Assembly (NCBI GenBank): GCA_951217055.1
Contig: OX578284.1
Span: 19,106,187-19,170,186 of the forward strand
Origin: Gerris lacustris
Lineage: Eukaryota; Arthropoda; Insecta; Hemiptera; Gerridae
Reading direction: 5' to 3'
DNA length: 64,000 nucleotides
Shown here: positions 30,420-42,171 of the stretch, one piece after another
How the letters are laid out: each line of letters starts with the position of its first letter
Position numbering within the stretch: the first letter of the stretch is position 1
The notes under the pieces: generated by a model
What the model saw: the letters and a program-made list of their open reading frames with translations, nothing else
Told to the model about the DNA's origin: nothing
Databases searched by the model: none
Position numbers and translations under genes: made by a program

Positions 30420-32060
30420 TTTTTTGAAATGTTCGACTTCTAATTCTTCTAAAGATACCACCTTCAGGAAGTCAGACAGGAACTGTATAATATGACACTT
30501 CTAAACATAAGAAAAGGTCGGAAGAGGATTATGATAGAACATGTTCATATTGAAAAAGTTTAAAACCATCTGATTCCCTTCAATTCTGAACTTTATCATT
30601 AAACTTATTTCAAACTCCACAACTTTCTCAGGCTTACGCATTTCCTGATTTAAGTCGCTGCATTTCTTCGTCGTCTTAAAATCTTTTTACTTTAATATAA
30701 GGCAAAAGTTTCGAGTTAAAGTTAAGTCTTATAATCATTAAGTCCACATCGTCGTCTCCCTAAGTAAAAACGTCTTTGGTACTCTATGGAGCTTCTAGTA
30801 AAGTAAATTTTATCCTTACTTATAGAATAATGATTCTTATTACATAAGTAACGCATTGAGTAGTCAGCTTTATAACTTGCTAACAGTACTTCAGTATATG
30901 AAATTACCTTTTATTAGATGTAGGATGTAGGTACAAAAAATATTTAGGTAGAATGTCAAGACCGAAAGGAGTGGTAATCTAGAGCTGCTAAAGGTGCAGT
31001 TTTTGTTACAGCTCTTACCTGTGACCTATATTTATACAATGCATATTATGTAAATAAAGTGTCTAAAGGTACGATAGTCAGGTGCAATATTTTATTTTCC
31101 ATAATGTAATTTCATCTGTTCTACTATCCATAACGTGATACATATTTCTATCAGTAGCATTGGAATACGCAGGGAAATATTGAAACATTTTATTTGTTGT
31201 CAACCAATAAATATATACGTAACAATTCAACGTTAAATCGAGGAACCTTGTTTCTCTTATACCTGCTAAAAAAGTAATAAATCCATAAATATCTATCAAT
31301 ATTTTTAGGTAATGTGAAGTCTTATGCAATTTTGTACCTCCTTAGGTTTTTTTTTTTTTTTTTTTTTAATTATACAACTTATTAATAGGTTCTTTTTATG
31401 TCAAGAAGGAAAATTTGGTAATTTTAACTACCTTTTTAATTAGAATCGATTTTAAATAGTAAAATAAGCCGAAGTTTTAAATATTTTTATAAAACTGAAG
31501 AATATGAGGCGGTTTTAGAAAAGATGGTGGGCCTCACTACAACATATTTTTTTGACAAAGGGTTATCAACTCTTCTATGAACAAATCATACATATATTAT
31601 TTCTCAAATGTTTAAATCATACAAATGTACTGTTTGACTAAGGGATATAATCTCTCAAGTGTATAAATTAAGCAAATTTGTGCCGCCAAGTGATTCTCGA
31701 CCGTATCATATCTTTCAGTTCAGCCAATATTTTTTGGTGTTTTATAAAGACAAGGAAAAAAAATAGTTTGAAATGTTAAGCATCTATTTATTTTTTTGCT
31801 TTTCCCCACTATTAACTTTGTCCTCTTTCCCTTAAGGGCTATAAAGCTTCGTGGTTGTAAAGCTTCTGTTAGCATTTTAGGGATCTATTGAAAAGGATCA
31901 TCTCTGTACCATCTGCCACTTTAGTACCAAAAGGTGTGTGTAATGTTCAAACTATACGATACTAGCAGAAGGCATAGCCACTGTGATTTTTTTTTTTTAA
32001 CTAAACTAAAATCGCTCCTACTCAGAAAAAAAAATCACGGCTGCAATAATAGCCCAACCT
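30420..32060. other. gene-free stretch
   Basis: No coding or RNA feature is supported. A T run of about 22 bases lies at 31347-31368. Near 31560-31680 two diverged units share GGG(T)TAT..TCTC/TTCAAGTGT..AAAT phrases, possibly an old short tandem duplication. Confidence 0.5.
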
Positions 32061-32067
32061 CTTTTGT

Positions 32068-32240
32068 ACTTCTTTAGATTGTTACTTCCCTGTTTTTTTA
32101 AAAAAAAAAAAAAAAAAATTAAGTGACTGAGACTGACTAAATAACTATTAAGTCAAAGAGATGTTTAGTCCAATGTACTTTGGGACAAAGGAATATCACA
32201 CTTCTCTTTTTATAATGAGAGTTACAAATCTAAAGAAGTG
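32068..32240. mobile_element. family C MITE, inverted orientation
   Basis: ACTTCTTTAGATTGTTACTT and GAGTTACAAATCTAAAGAAG frame an interior reading TTTAGTCCAATGTACTTTGG then GACAAAGGAATATCACA, the complement of the copy at 4647-4799. An A run of about 20 bases near 32099 has expanded inside the left end. Confidence 0.78.
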
Positions 32241-32248
32241 TCTCATTT

Positions 32249-33281
32249 TTAATTTCTCATATAAAGAGAAAATATTGTGATGGCGCGAAAATTTGATTTT
32301 GAGTTTGATTTTGATGGATTTAAACGTTTTGAGAGTCCAAAAAAGTGGTTTTTGAAAAATGTCTGTCGTCTATGCAGACGCATGGAGCCGATTTTAACAA
32401 AATTGGCATACATGTTGAGAAAAATCATATCCTAAGGCGAAATCGAGAAATTAATTTTAGCTCCAGGGGGCGCTACACCCCAAAAACTGTGAAAAAACGT
32501 GAAAAAATAAATTATTATTGAAAACGGTTCCGACCTTTTTGCTTAAAAAATTCTAAAGTAATTACAAGTCTATTTAAATACGTATTTTATGATACAAGCT
32601 GTTTTCCCGGGAAAAATCTAGTCCCTGAGAAAATAGTTTTAAACGCGGACGAAGAGAGGCCGGGTTCGATTCCCCGCCGAGGAGAATTTATGTTTATGCT
32701 ATTTTTATATGAAAGTTCAATACTAATTAAATGTAACCACGAAAACTAATAAATAGAAAACACTGGGCAAAGTTTTTATGAACTCTATGTGAGTAAGTTT
32801 GTCTGAGTTGTCTCGGACCAATAATGTTTTGGGCTGTTCATTATGGATAAATGAAAAATCAAGATCTTAGGGACCGTTTTTGATGAGGATATAATTTCTT
32901 TAAAAAAATGTAATCAGGTTTAACATTTTTTTCGGGTTCTCGAATTATGACTTTATTGAATATAGATACCGAATTTAATATGAACCCTTTTGTAAAATTG
33001 TTGGAACCGTTTTCGAGAAATATTTTTTTTTTTAGATTTTTTTTTGGGGGGGGGGGGGGGGGGTAGCGTTTTTTAATGTTAAGCCAATATTCATTTCTTG
33101 ATTTCGCATCAGGGTAAGAATTTTCTGAACCTTAATGTAAAATTTCATCAAAATCTGCCCAGTAGGTAAGGCACCACGAGTCTGCACAAACGAAATATAC
33201 GGATGTCTGACAGACATTTTTTAAAAACCACTTTTTTGGACTCAGGGGACATCAACACGTTTAATCCATCTTTAATATACC
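32249..33281. mobile_element. family A: 1-kb palindrome with a tRNA-like B box at its centre
   Basis: The left arm (about 32264-32660) and right arm (about 32870-33280) are inverted copies: GAGAGTCCAAAAAAGTGGTT against the complement of CCACTTTTTTGGACTC, GCGAAATCGAGAAATTAATT against its counterpart at about 33090, and GAAAACGGTTCC against GGAACCGTTTTC. The centre (32660-32870) carries GGCCGGGTTCGATTCCCCGC, a perfect B-box (GGTTCGATTCC) within a plausible T-arm. No convincing A box precedes it. A G run of 15-17 bases at about 33046-33062 interrupts the right arm. A MITE starts right where the right arm stops. Confidence 0.7.
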
Positions 33282-33453
33282 ACAGTTTGTGCCAAATGAG
33301 TGTCAGTGCGTTGTCAGCGAGGGAAAAGAAAATGAGGTAGGGAGCCAATGAAAGTTCAGGATTTTAAAATCTTAAGTTCTTATTGACTCACCACCCCATT
33401 TGTTTTACTTTACCGCGCTGTCAACGCACTAAGACTCATTTGGCACAAACTGT
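33282..33453. mobile_element. 172-bp MITE with 38-bp inverted repeats
   Basis: Ends ACAGTTTGTGCCAAATGAGT and its complement ACTCATTTGGCACAAACTGT. The symmetry continues inward to GCGTTGTCAGCG and CGCTGTCAACGC. TAC may be duplicated on either side. It is inserted at the edge of the preceding palindrome. Confidence 0.8.
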
Positions 33454-33553
33454 ACGTGTGAAAGTAGCAATGAGTGATTCAATACAACAGCTACAACAAT
33501 ACACTGCTCGTAATTGATAAACTTAAAATAAATATAATAACTAATACACACAC

Positions 33554-33685
33554 ACTTCTTTAGATTGTTACTCCCTTTATAAAAAAAGAAGTGTGATATT
33601 CCGTTGTTCCAAAGTACATTGGACTAAGCATCCCTTAGTGCAATAGTTATTTAGTCAAAGTTATTTATATTCTAAAAAAAAGTAA
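33554..33685. mobile_element. family C MITE, right end missing
   Basis: ACTTCTTTAGATTGTTACTC and the interior GTGTGATATTCCGTTGTTCC, AAAGTACATTGGACTAAGC, TTATTTAGTCAAAGTT match 4647-4799. The closing GGGAGTAACAATCT repeat is absent. Confidence 0.72.
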
Positions 33686-34345
33686 GTAAGTACCAACAAA
33701 TCTAATTTTAGATCTAGCATCTAAAATAAAATTTCGATTAACAATTATTACTAAAGTGGAGTTAGATCAAGATAGAAATAAAGTGTATTAAAAGGTGGTG
33801 AAGGGGGGGGGGGGGGGTGACAGGATATTATTCTGTGCTGGTTTCTTCTTTTTAGGAGCCCTTCCACTTTTAAATTGAAGACTTAAAAGATCGATGAAGC
33901 GTGTAGGAGTTAAAGGTGTTCAATTAAATTGACTCGAAACGTGTAGAAGGTAAATCTAGAGAAGAGATGTCAGAAGGCAGACAGATGGAATGAAGAAGAA
34001 AAGGAAATCCAATAGGGTGAGGCAGGATGTTAAAAAGATAGATCAAAGATTTTTTTTTTTTTTTTATCGTCTTAAGTTTAACAGGCTATTGTTTCCAGAA
34101 GTGGCAGTAATACCATTACTATCGTGGTTATGCTTGATATGTATCATATATGGGTACATATAAAATATATGTATATACACGTACAGATCTATAAACGTAC
34201 ACGAAACGTCCATAAGGTTAGCTGTCATTTCAATATTGATATAGTAGAAGGTTGTTAGACTATACAATATTATTGAGTGGTGTGTCATGTTCCTTCAAGA
34301 AGCATACGTACCTAATAAATAAATATATACTCACACATATTAATA
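33686..34345. other. gene-free stretch
   Basis: A G run near 33804-33818 and a T run near 34050-34065 are the only landmarks. No gene supported. Confidence 0.5.
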
Positions 34346-34349
34346 TATT

Positions 34350-34748
34350 ATTCAATGTGGCCCACGGAAAACGGGTGATTGTTGAATAAGCAGTAAAAGG
34401 TTTTTTTGTATGTAGTTGCATATTTTATCTGAAATTTCATGGCATTTTATTTTTTTATCTTACCTCTATACACATAATTGAGTGTACACATTACAAAAAC
34501 GGATCTTGGAAAAAGAGATAAAATAAAATGGCATTATTTTGCTGACAAAATATACAAAAACGTCCGTTTTGTATGTAACCTCAACAATTTATAGATGGAA
34601 AGATAAAAAAAAAAAAATCAAAACAAATATAAAATAAAATGTCTTGTCATTTGCTGATAAAATATTCAAATATATTTTTTTAACTTAAAAACTTACTGAG
34701 TACTGCTTAATCAAAAATGGCCTGCTTTACTTAGGCCACCCTGTATAA
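34350..34748. mobile_element. degenerate TIR element of about 400 bp
   Basis: The left end has GTGGCCCACGGAAAACGGGT then GAATAAGCAGTAAAAGG. The right-end complement has GTGGCCTAAGTAAAGCAGGC then GATTAAGCAGTACTCAG. The extreme right reads CACCCTGTATAAT, like the CAGGGTG ends at 48127 and 55196. Inside, two TAAAATAAAATGGCATT-type and AATAAAATGTCTTG-type segments echo each other. Confidence 0.5.
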
Positions 34749-34826
34749 TTTCCTTTAAGTATAGTTTTAATTAATTGTTTATTTATTTGTCTCTTTTTAC
34801 GTTTTAATTACGTTTATGTATTGGGT

Positions 34827-34981
34827 ACTTCTTTAGATTGTTACTCCCCTATATTTTTTTTGGGTATCAAATAGCGTTGACTAAATAACTATTGAGACAA
34901 AGGAGTGTTTAGTCCAATGTATTTTGGGACAAAGGAATATCACACTTCTGTTTTTATAAGGGAAGTAACAATCTAAGGAAG
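34827..34981. mobile_element. family C MITE, inverted orientation
   Basis: About 155 bp with ACTTCTTTAGATTGTTACTC and GGAAGTAACAATCTAAGGAA ends. The interior TTTAGTCCAATGTATTTTGG, GACAAAGGAATATCACAC has the same sense as 32068-32240. It is followed after 13 bp by an end-only copy. Confidence 0.8.
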
Positions 34982-34993
34982 AACATTACGTAC

Positions 34994-35074
34994 ATCTTCT
35001 TTAGATTGTTATTCCCCTTTTTTTTTTCTTTTTTTTTTTTTTTTTTTTTTAAAGGGGTAATAATCTAAAGAAGT
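34994..35074. mobile_element. end-only family C MITE
   Basis: TCTTCTTTAGATTGTTATTC and GGGGTAATAATCTAAAGAAG separated only by a long T-rich run (about 35016-35050). It is paired with the adjacent full copy just as 4574-4631 is paired with 4647-4799. Confidence 0.78.
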
Positions 35075-35079
35075 GGTAT

Positions 35080-37610
35080 TTATTGAACCTTTATCCTATT
35101 TATATGATTAGATTATACAGGGTAGGAAAGATAACGGAAATAATTCGAATTACTGAAAGAAAAAATTAAAATATATACCTAATAATTTTTGAGAATAGAA
35201 TAATATTATATTTTTATACAAAAAAAAGTACTTAACATATTATGTTGAGTACTTTTTTGAGCTATATAAATATATTTTCTAAAACTAACATCTGTTACTA
35301 TGTAACATTTAAAAAGTAATCGTTACGGATGCAATTTATCGTATTAAATAAATAAAAAATATGAATTATTTAAAAAAATTAATACCTAATAATAAAAATA
35401 TATGTATGTAATATTTGTCATAAAATAAATGGACGAGATTTTATCAATTTAGCACTTTATATTAAACGCAGAAATTTCATTACGTAGGAATGTATCAGTT
35501 ACTGTTATCATGTAATGGTTCTCTGAATATTCTTTACAGCTTTTCTGATTTCTACACGTAGGCCCAAAGAATCCTAATGGTACTTCGGTCCTCAGTCTAC
35601 CGTGTCTATTGCTTCCAAATTTGAACTTATTTTTTTCTGCTACTGGGTGGCCTTTATCTCTGGCGTCCTGGAATTTACCTACTTCCTGTTAACATTCCTC
35701 GCTCTCATTTAGGATTTTATGTCCTGCGTATCTAATTCTCAAAAATGCCGATCGTTCTCTCAGTTTAAAAACGGTTAATTGATTTTATTATTCATTATAA
35801 TACATACTCGCTTCGATACAATTTTGTTTTAAAAAATATATTATATATCTTCAATAATAATTTATAGTTTTTTTTTTCATTTTGATCTATTTTAAATATT
35901 CATAGTATTAAATGGAAAATTTTATATAAATGATATAGTCCTTTGATTTCACTCTCCTGTTATTTTCAGTTGCTTTTAAAATAATTAAATAACTTATAAA
36001 GTGAGTATAAGTAAACTTGAAAAGCTCTATGGAGCTTCGTTTGTGCATTTAACTAGGAATTAATTAAAATTCAATCGTAAAGTGAACAGCTATTTATACA
36101 TTCTGTTGATACTTTAAAAGAAAATAATTACTTCTTTATATTTTTGGAAAAAAATTAATCCTTTTTACGTTTATGAATTTAATATTATTTATAATGCTTT
36201 TTCAATGTTAAAAATATAGTATAGTTGTACAAAAATTATGGTTAATTTAATTAGTTAAATCAAAACAGATAATGATAGTTTTTCTACGATGAGGACGTAC
36301 CTAGAACAACATTTGAATCTAGCAATTAGGCCCATATTGTTATTAGTTATTACTACTACCTAGGTCGAGAGTTCCAGCCACTTTCGGCGTGACAAAAGTT
36401 TAGCTATATATCACATTCTTCTTGGCCTTGTGATGTGTGAATGAACTGCCAATATTGGATTAAACATAGGCCTGGCCATATGGCCCAATGTTTGATATTG
36501 GCCATGTGTTAAGCGTTGACTTAATTGAAATGAGGGTGTGGCAAGTGTGTTGCCAGACATTTGTATTTTTATGTTGTTAATATAGTGGTTTGAGACGAAT
36601 GCGATTTCATCCTTGTACGCCTGTTCCACTCTAAATGTTAATATTACTTCAGATGTTACGTGTATTTACTTGTTTTTGCCCCTGTTAAAGCTTTGCCTTA
36701 GCAAAAGCTCTATGTATTTAATAAATATGTTCTATCTGGAACTCGAATTTTTATATCAATCCTCTAATATCCAGGATGTTAGATTTTATAAGTCCACTAA
36801 ACTCCCCTTAAAATTAAGTATGTATTAATATTATAGAATTAATTATTATCTTTACAAATATGAGGCCCTGCGAACCATTGGTTGATTGGTTAAGTAAAAT
36901 CTCTCGAATAATATTCACAATTTTTACCTCTTTTATCCTTCTTAAATAGAGGTGCTTATTATACGCGTAAAAGCATTTACCAACTGATTTTTCCTACTCC
37001 ATTATAGGTAGAAAATTGGAAAATAAACATAATACTACCTACTTGCTACATTACATATCTGCGTGTAAGAAAATTTGAACGTAAATGTTTCTTTAACAAT
37101 TATTGTAATCGAATGCATAACTTAAAGATATAGGATTAATTTTAACGCTAGCTATGGACCCAGTAGTAGGGTTTTATAAAATATACCTTCTCAATCTAAA
37201 TAAAATTATGTTTTTTTCCTCTTAAAAAATACCTAAATAAAAATTTAAAAAAGTACTGAAATCTTTTGTACAAGCATACAGTTATCTCCGAATTTGGGGT
37301 GCGTATTATATGCGAATTTTTAATTTTCCTGAAATGTCAGCCCTGAATTTAGCCTGCGTATTATATGCCAGGGTATAACGTAATCCAACCATTGTTTCAC
37401 CTGTTAGTTTTTCAGGTGTCATCGCACTCTAAATTTTCCTTGTGCCCACATCAATTAAATACTTTTTAAAGGATCAATAATTATTTGTTCCCATAAATAA
37501 CTCTAATATATAATTAATTAAAATTATTGATTTTTGTCTCCGAGCTTACCCAAGGTAATGAAAGCTATATGATCGTTCTGAAGGACTAACATATTTTATG
37601 TCGCCAATTT
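35080..37610. other. gene-free stretch
   Basis: No gene is supported. At 35449-35790 the minus strand is open for 78 codons (and in the same frame for about 30 more beyond one TAA), with a less AT-rich composition than its neighbours. It resembles no family I know and may be a coding remnant or chance. At 36420-36520 there are imperfect inverted GGCC/ATATTGG motifs. A (TCTG)n-like run near 37670 belongs to the next repeat. Confidence 0.4.
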
Positions 37611-37624
37611 CCAAAATTCCAAGG

Positions 37625-38345
37625 CAGAAATCCGTTTCTGACATCAACGAACATTTTTGGTTCGGTGTCTGTCTGTCTGTCGTTCAATTTTTGCGAACCA
37701 ACATATCTTAAAAATTTTAGATTTTTAGATTTTTTTTAAGATTAATAAAACTTGTATGGTAGGCCATAATTTGTCCATTGTTTGTCCCATGTAAGTGTTA
37801 TCCTCAGTGGCGTAGCTAGGGAATTGGGGGCCCCTCGACAAAGAAAATGTATAAGCAAAAAAAAAAAACTTGCGTTGAGAAACTGAATGGGGCCCCTCTG
37901 GTAATGGTAAAGAAGTATGTTTCCAAGTAGTAAGATTTTATTATGCTCTAAAAAGGGCCCCATCGACATTGGCACATTGGATTTTGGGGCCCCCTGGAAC
38001 CGGGTTGTTTCTCTTCAACATGCGCACAAACATACATTTTTACACCTATATCTTCAAATGTACTAGTCTGATTTTTATGAAATTTGGCTGGTTTGTCGAA
38101 AGTAGACCGCAGATTGCACCAGATTAATTTGAACCGGCTGCGCTCTTTAACTTTTGCTAAATTGATACTTTAATTAATGAAAAAAATTAAAACAATTTTG
38201 ACATATTCAAAAGAACCAAAAAAAAAAAAAAAAAAAACGGAGCAGGAAACAATTAAATAAATTAGACAATAATAGCTTGTAAAAGCATAAAATGAATCAA
38301 GGTCCGTGGAAGCTATGTGCCACACTAAGTGAGAGTCTATTTTTA
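37625..38345 (-). repeat. family B-like long copy interrupted by a hAT-like insertion
   Basis: Runs parallel to 57375-57870: GGTTCGGTGTCTGTCTGTCT, TTTTGCGAACCAACATATCT, CATGCGCACAAACATACATT, CTGCGCTCTTTAACTTTTGC, AATTAGACAATAATAGCTTG and GAAGCTATGTGCCACAC. The match breaks at about 37803-37990, where a foreign segment lies. Confidence 0.72.
37806..37990. mobile_element. non-autonomous insertion with a CAGTGGCGTAGCTAGG end
   Basis: The segment missing from the parallel copy at 57375-57870 begins CAGTGGCGTAGCTAGGG and ends within CCCCCTGGAACCGGG. GGGCCCC clusters sit near both ends. CAGNGGCG-type ends are seen in several hAT elements, but I cannot see a clean 8-bp duplication, so the superfamily is uncertain. 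Confidence 0.45.
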
Positions 38346-38349
38346 TTTA

Positions 38350-38965
38350 ATTTTTTATATTGATTACCTTATGAATATTTATAGTAAATCGATAAGTTAC
38401 GTATTTTTACTATTATATTACACTGTACAAATGATCAAGTATCAGTACTTATTAATGAAATGCTTAGATTAATACTTAATGATTTCAGTCTGTATGAATT
38501 TATAATTGATTCATAAATGATAAGATTTTCCTTTAAGCGAGTTTAATCCAAAGCAATGATCCGATTGCATAATTATCGTCAAAAGCTTGCTTCATTTATG
38601 TAAAATTATATTGTTCATTTAAAATCAAATACAATGGTTTGTTAAGGGTTGAACAAAATGTATTCGAGAGATCAAGCGCCCTCTTCTTGGAATGGTCCCT
38701 TCTTGGAAAGTCGAGTAATAATCTACTCGAAATTAATTAAAAAACAACATAAAGCTGTTTATTTTGTAGCGTAGTCTACCGGCAAGGGTCTAATCAAAAA
38801 CTAAGTCATTGTTCATAAACAATAAAATATGTTCGGAACGAGTTGGGTTTCCCAGAATTTCAGGCGTCTCCTCATAATGATCAAAATTAGTGCAACGTAA
38901 ATTCTATGTTTAGATTTACATTAGCAACAGTTGAAATAATAAAACAGAATTAAATTAGTGAGGTA
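38350..38965. other. gene-free stretch
   Basis: AT-rich sequence without a recognisable gene or repeat. Confidence 0.5.
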
Positions 38966-38982
38966 GGTTAATGAAAATTCCA

Positions 38983-39600
38983 GCCATGCAGCATGACTTA
39001 ATGAGCGAATTTTCAAAGAAATCTGCTTATTATTGGCTTATGATAATATAGGAAAATTTTGGTTTAGAATTGGGTGAAAAAAAAATGTACACGGGGGTAC
39101 GGGGTACAAAAGTCAAAATAGTATTTACGCTTCAAGATGCATGTCGTTGGAAAGCTCTTTAAGAGTACAGTAATTGTTGTTATGTACACTTTTGTCATAT
39201 TTTCATATAAGAGGGAGGGGGGGGGGGAGGTTAAAATGGATAAACTCGTTTTTATGCTATTTTTGACCCTAAAATGTTAAAATTTGACCCCTAAATGAAC
39301 TCCAAAAATTCTGGCCAACGAACTCATCCTTTCTTTTGATGTTATTAACATTTTAAAATTTGTTTGGATTTTTTAAGTGCATCCTAGCGTGAGATATCGT
39401 CTGAAGTGACTCATACTTATATACATATAAACATACTATATACTTTTATATACATACATAAAAGTGTTAAATTTCAGGAATCGATTAAGAACGGTCTAAA
39501 TCGGGTTTCCATGGGGAAAATTTTCAAAAATTCGCATTAAAAATTTTTTGAAGCTATTGCAATAGCTTAATTTTCTTCGAAAATTCGCTAAAACTACATA
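38983..39600 (+). mobile_element. two-copy TIR element, copy 1
   Basis: Parallel to 42172-42745 over its whole length: CATGACTTAATGAGCGAATT, ATAGGAAAATTTTGG, GGGGTACGGGGTACAAAA, ATGCATGTCGTTGGAAAGCT and AAATTCTGGCCAACGAACTC. The ends GAGCGAATTTTC and GAAAATTCGC(T) are inverted. The copies differ by point changes and a few short indels. Confidence 0.75.
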
Positions 39601-39604
39601 GTTT

Positions 39605-39800
39605 AACTGACTAGTTTCGTTTTTAAATGTATTATACATCATCAGAGTTATATACTATATTAGAACATAACATCTTAACATATTGTGAAGTTTGAAATAG
39701 GCATGATTATACATATTTTAAACTTCATTATGTTAAGATCGTAAGTTCTAGTATAGTTGTATAGTACATAACACAGATGATGTAAATTAATTATACGAAA
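39605..39800. mobile_element. inverted-repeat element of about 195 bp
   Basis: TATACTATATTAGAACATAA, CATCTTAACATA and GTGAAGTTT at the left answer AAACTTCATTATGTTAAGAT, GTAAGTTCTAGTATAGTTGTATA at the right. ATCATC and GATGAT motifs extend the pairing outward. It directly follows the previous element. Confidence 0.65.
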
Positions 39801-39804
39801 ATAG

Positions 39805-42165
39805 TTGGTTACAAAATATTTTTTTTAATTAAACCATGCCTCAATAATTTTATTGTAATAAAATATATATGTCTGATTGTCACCAGAGGTGAGATATAAT
39901 TCACATTAATGACTTTATCGATTAATAGGAAAAATGGTAAGTTGGTTTGATTTGTGATTAGTGTAAACTGCACTATTTCTTAGGCTAATAAGAGCAAAAA
40001 GAAACTAATTTCTTATGGATACAATATTATTAACATAATATATAAACTATCACGTGACTGTACTGTTAAATCTTTTACCTAACAAAATTAATTGTTTACC
40101 AACAATCGGTAGGTCCTGGACTACTGGGTAAATATGTACTTTGTTTTTTGAATATTTTAATTTTTATTATTCTAAAAAATTATTTTTATGCTGAGATTGG
40201 TAAAGGCACTCAAATGCCTATCACAGCTATTATCTCAAATAAAAGAGAAAAACGTTTGACCACTAATAAGCTTATATTCCTCTAAGTAACTTGGGGAATA
40301 AATAATAAATAATTTAAAGGTATAAAAATATGTGAATGAAATAAGACACTGTTAAATAAAAGCCTATAACTCATAAAATCTAGTTAATAAATTAAAAAAA
40401 TAAATAAAAACTGGCTCGTCGTCAATTCATCGGCTAGTTAGGGTATAGCACCTGTTCTTTAATCGATCTAGTTTTAACATTTTTTGTCACAAGAGGTGTC
40501 CAAAATGTTCCAGAATTATTTTGTTCGCTTATTTAAGAATGATGTTCATTGGGCCTACCAGTAAGAAAATAGTTGCATCCCGTTATCACGCCCGCGCCCC
40601 TGGCAATGTTCCATTCAGTTGTCCAGATGTTACCATATGTTCCTATTAATGTTCTTTTTTCTCTTCGTATTTTCCCACCCCTTTTAGTTATTCTGTGCAA
40701 TTCAGAATCTTTCAACATGTCTTATTCTTTGTCATCTATTCTTAGTATGTATCAATGCGATAAGATTTTTTCTTCTTCTACAAATAATCATCGTGACGTA
40801 ATCTTTTTGTAATTAGATCAAAATGCTCACATCCGTTTTAATTAGAGAGATTTGCTTTGGAAACGGATATATTTGTCTTGGGTTTCATTTATATCTTATT
40901 CTCTCATATATCTACACGACACTAAGGACCTTATTAGAGCGTTAAATACATTTTCTACCTCTAAGACGGAATACTTCAAACGGAGTAACTTGACTTGAGT
41001 AACTAACTCTTTAATGAAGTCATAATAAGTATCCAAAACCTCAAATCCTCTTATGCTTTTGCTCCTATGAACCTAAATATAACTTTTAATCATTTGTTCA
41101 AAAGTTAAAGAACTAAGAGTAAATGAATTTCGAAAATGCGGGATCTGAGGTAAAATAACTGCGAAGTTTCAAACTTGTTACAGAAAGTATTTTTAAAAGA
41201 CATTTGCCGAAATTGAATTTCTTTGCTAACATCATAAAGTTGCAATTTATTTTGTATTATGGTTTACTCGATTTTGGAAGGAATGTATTGATGAGAAACG
41301 TAGGTTTTCTGCTGGAGGAAAAAAATAAATTAAATAGGGTGTTATGTATCAAATTGCACTTGGTGGTGGTCATATTATGCTTGAAACATATCAGTTGACA
41401 AGCTTATGTTTCTTTTAAAGCATACATAAGTGTCAATCAAAATTAAAAACCAAAAATAAAAATTAAAACAATAATTTATTATCTTAGGCAGATTTATATT
41501 GTTATTTTTTTTTAATGTATTTTTATCTTTTATTTTATTTTTATTTATTTATTTATTTGAAACTTTGTTATAGGGTAATAATAACGTTTAGTATTTTTAG
41601 GTAGGTACCGATTTTGCAGATATTCTTTAGTTAAAATTTTGTTATTTTCATGTTATCGTGTTATTATGTATTGTTATCATTGTTATATATTTCACTTACA
41701 AAGTTTAGTAGATTGTTAAAATTAATAGATTAATTAGCTAATAATTATCGGGTGGGAGATGTGCTGTGCATGTTTGTTTGTGTGCATGCGTGAAGTATAT
41801 TGATTGTAATGTGTACTTATTTATATTATTTAATTCATGTTATAGATTTATTTACTAGGAATTAAGTATATGTATGAAACAAAAGAAAAAAAAAAAAAAG
41901 TTGTTGTGTATTGTAAGTGTGTGAACTTATGTATAAAATTATAGAAATGATAAACAAGTAAATAATAGTAACAGCCGCTACTCCAGCAGACGACCGAAAG
42001 GTCATGCTCTTTATGTTTTTAATTGTTTTTATTCTTGATCTTGTTTTCTTTAACTGTAATAATGTTATAGCTTAAATAAACATATTTTATTAAGTGTCAA
42101 TCAAGGTAGTTACTAAGTCAACGTCCAGATGATCGAAGACGAAAATTTGCCGACCCTAAAAAAGT
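39805..42165. other. gene-free stretch
   Basis: No gene supported. A less AT-rich patch at 40545-40810 is open on both strands for 60-80 codons but resembles nothing known to me. AAGTGTCAATCAAAATTAAA (41430) and AAGTGTCAATCAAGG (42094) repeat about 660 bp apart and could bracket an insertion. A TTTA-rich microsatellite lies near 41537-41560 and an A run at about 41888-41900. Confidence 0.45.
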
Positions 42166-42171
42166 CCAGTC

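Noticed and set aside
40533..40812. Opposed frames in a less AT-rich patch that might be a retrotransposon remnant
   Set aside because: I looked for reverse-transcriptase motifs such as an FADD-like box and found none. Both strands being open suggests composition rather than coding.
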